DNA from: Chitinophagaceae bacterium
GTDB lineage: Bacteria > Bacteroidota > Bacteroidia > Chitinophagales > Chitinophagaceae
Length of the DNA: 64,000 bases
Direction: 5' to 3'
Assembly: GCA_016719015.1 (NCBI GenBank)
Contig: JADKAZ010000004.1
Location: forward strand, 62,001-126,000
The translations under genes were made by a program, and so were the position numbers. Below are positions 62,818-64,000 of this stretch, piece after piece. Position 1 is the stretch's first letter. Every line of letters starts with the position of its first letter. The notes beneath the pieces are model-generated. The model saw only the letters and a program-made list of their open reading frames with translations. It searched no databases and had not been told where the DNA came from.

Positions 62818-62852
62818 AAAAGCCATTTGCATCGCAGATGGCTTTTGTTTTT
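62818..62852 (+). terminator. Rho-independent terminator after the FAH-family gene
   Basis: AAAAGCCAT (62818-62826) with inner TGC pairs with GCA and ATGGCTTTT (62838-62846), then a T-rich tail. Confidence 0.85.
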
Positions 62853-62898
62853 ATGAAGAAGGACTTTAGTATAAATTTGCGCATTATTGTTTGCTTAC

Positions 62899-64000
62899 AT
62901 GATTGATACTACTATATTACTACGGGCCTACCGCTTAATGAGCCAGGTGAAAACAATGGCTGAAACATATGAAGCCAACCGGTCCATTTGTAAATATGTC
63001 CATTCTACTTCAAGAGGGCATGAGGCCATCCAATTAGCCACAGCTTTTCAATTACAACCACAGGATTTTGTAAGTCCTTATTACAGGGATGAAAGTTTGA
63101 TCATGGGTCTTGGCTTTACACCTTATGAGCAGATGCTGCAATTGCTGGCCAAAGGCAATGATATTTTCACCGGTGGCCGTGAATATTATTCGCATCCTAA
63201 TTACCGGGGACATGATAAGCCAACGATGATCCACCAGAGCAGTGCCACAGGTATGCAGGCGATACCAACAACAGGGATTGCACAGGGGATAAAATACAAG
63301 GCCTCCCTGGCCTCCGAAGCAGAAGCCTCCCCAAACCACTTTGAAGGAGGGGCTATCGTTATCTGCTCACTGGGCGATGCAAGTATAACAGAAGGAGAAG
63401 TAAGTGAGGCATTTCAATTCGCAGTATTGAAACAATTACCGATCATTTATTTGATACAGGATAACAACTGGGGAATAAGTGTTACGGGAGAAGAAGCCAG
63501 GGCAATGAATGCTTTTGAATTTGCCGCTGGTTTTAAAGGAATGAACCGGGTTCAGGTAGATGGTAGTGATTTTGAAGCTTCTTATTCGGTCATGAAAGAC
63601 GTAGTTGAATTTGTACGGCGGGAAAGAAAACCATACCTCGTTCATGCACAGGTGCCGTTGCTTGGCCATCACACAAGTGGTGTTAGAAAAGAATTTTACA
63701 GAAGTGATGAAGATTGGGCGAAGCATTCAGAACATGATCCTAATCCCAAACTTCGCCGGAAATTATTGGAAAGGGGAGTAGCAGAAAGTGATTTACAGCA
63801 AATAGAAAAAGAAGCGGCAGCATTAGTGGCTGCTGATTTTACAAAAGCAGTGGCCGCACCGGAACCCGATCCTTCAACGGTAGGAGACCATGTGTTTGTG
63901 CCAACAACAATAACAGAAGAGAAAGGGGAGAGAAGCCCAGCCGGCGCAGAAAAAATAATGATGGTGGATGCTGCACTATTTGCAATCCGTGAAATAATGG
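62899..64000 (+). CDS. Thiamine-dependent 2-oxo acid dehydrogenase E1, alpha part of an alpha/beta fusion (partial)
   Basis: 367 residues before the window end, with no stop. The alpha-subunit blocks are SRGHEAIQLATAFQL, YYRDESLIMGLG, GGREYYSHP, QSSATGMQAIPTTGIAQGIKY and the TPP motif SLGDASITEGEVSEAF to DNNWGISV. After about residue 340 the chain continues into EKIMMVDAALFAIREIM, the usual start of the beta subunit, so this is the fused E1 typical of Bacteroidota. It oxidatively decarboxylates branched-chain 2-oxo acids or pyruvate. Residues about 135-150 are encoded by a GC-rich repeat-like insert. Confidence 0.9.
   Translation, partial: MIDTTILLRAYRLMSQVKTMAETYEANRSICKYVHSTSRGHEAIQLATAFQLQPQDFVSPYYRDESLIMGLGFTPYEQMLQLLAKGNDIFTGGREYYSHPNYRGHDKPTMIHQSSATGMQAIPTTGIAQGIKYKASLASEAEASPNHFEGGAIVICSLGDASITEGEVSEAFQFAVLKQLPIIYLIQDNNWGISVTGEEARAMNAFEFAAGFKGMNRVQVDGSDFEASYSVMKDVVEFVRRERKPYLVHAQVPLLGHHTSGVRKEFYRSDEDWAKHSEHDPNPKLRRKLLERGVAESDLQQIEKEAAALVAADFTKAVAAPEPDPSTVGDHVFVPTTITEEKGERSPAGAEKIMMVDAALFAIREIM
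63301..63352. repeat. GC-rich REP-like stretch inserted in frame in the E1 gene
   Basis: GCCTCCCTGGCCTCCGAAGC is followed by GCCTCCCC and GGAGGGGC; CCTCC (63326-63330) can pair with GGAGG (63346-63350). It encodes ASLASEAEASPNHFEGG between the QGIKYK and AIVICSLGD motifs, where family members have a short variable linker. Confidence 0.5.

Noticed and set aside
63052..63339. 95-codon minus-strand ORF at the window end
   Set aside because: It is antisense to the E1 gene, which has clear family motifs in the plus frame.
1..64000. tRNA, rRNA, CRISPR, prophage or transposase genes
   Set aside because: None was seen by eye on either strand; a covariance-model tRNA scan would be decisive and could not be run.

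Overview
The window is a gene-dense chromosomal segment from a Bacteroidota bacterium, most likely family Chitinophagaceae or a close relative (inference). The evidence is: both halves of SprA, the giant type IX secretion system (T9SS) translocon protein; a PorE-like OmpA protein; T9SS type A and type B sorting tails; a SusC/SusD pair followed by a DUF1735-type lipoprotein; a futalosine-pathway menaquinone pair; -7 promoter boxes of the form TAnnTTTG; and few Shine-Dalgarno sequences. No rRNA, tRNA, CRISPR array, IS transposase or phage gene was seen.

Layout. 1-4.8 kb: a signalling locus on both strands with a truncated NarL-type histidine kinase and a seven-helix membrane protein, then two paralogous LuxR-type response regulators separated by a methyltransferase. 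Each regulator is preceded by a long gene-poor stretch holding a copy of the same about 230-bp element. 4.8-11.3 kb: metabolic genes (class IV aminotransferase, photolyase, mqnD/mqnB, two 6-pyruvoyl-tetrahydropterin synthase-like proteins, folE, fabD). 11.4-14.7 kb: a huge secreted GloVer-repeat protein with a T9SS tail. 14.9-17.5 kb: TPR histidine kinase plus response regulator. 17.5-25.3 kb: GNAT, serine hydrolase, a trans-sulfuration enzyme with a damaged N-terminus, DinB, fhs, fabH, ruvA. 25.4-32.8 kb: sprA, split by one apparent frameshift. 33-40 kb: small secreted protein, SDR, four-helix-bundle protein, T9SS type B PKD protein, alpha/beta hydrolase, lnt. 40-47.3 kb: TonB, guaB, dprA, porE-like, queE, folD. 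47.4-50.3 kb: two-gene outer-membrane operon. 50.5-56.2 kb: SusC/SusD/DUF1735 locus. 56.3-58.6 kb: paralogous secreted pair, DUF3467, second four-helix-bundle gene. 58.7-64 kb: radC, prs, L25, pth, FAH-family enzyme, and a fused 2-oxo acid dehydrogenase E1 cut by the window end.

The genes form recognisable systems: T9SS machinery (SprA, PorE-like) with two of its cargo proteins; outer-membrane nutrient uptake (SusCD plus a TonB protein); pterin/deazapurine chemistry (FolE, two PTPS-like proteins, QueE); one-carbon metabolism (Fhs, FolD); fatty-acid initiation (FabD, FabH).

The most unusual signal is a set of intergenic elements made of in-phase 7-nt repeats arranged as inverted arms. Four copies are clear (24.6, 34.6-35.0, 41.0, 58.2-58.7 kb). 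Most arms begin at or within a few bases of a neighbouring stop codon, and in two copies the arms enclose a four-helix-bundle (S23/IVP-like) gene. Heptad sequences differ between elements but match between the arms of one element. Several coding regions carry probable single-base or homopolymer lesions (sprA, the trans-sulfuration enzyme, one four-helix-bundle gene, and perhaps the susD stop), so draft-assembly error must be considered.
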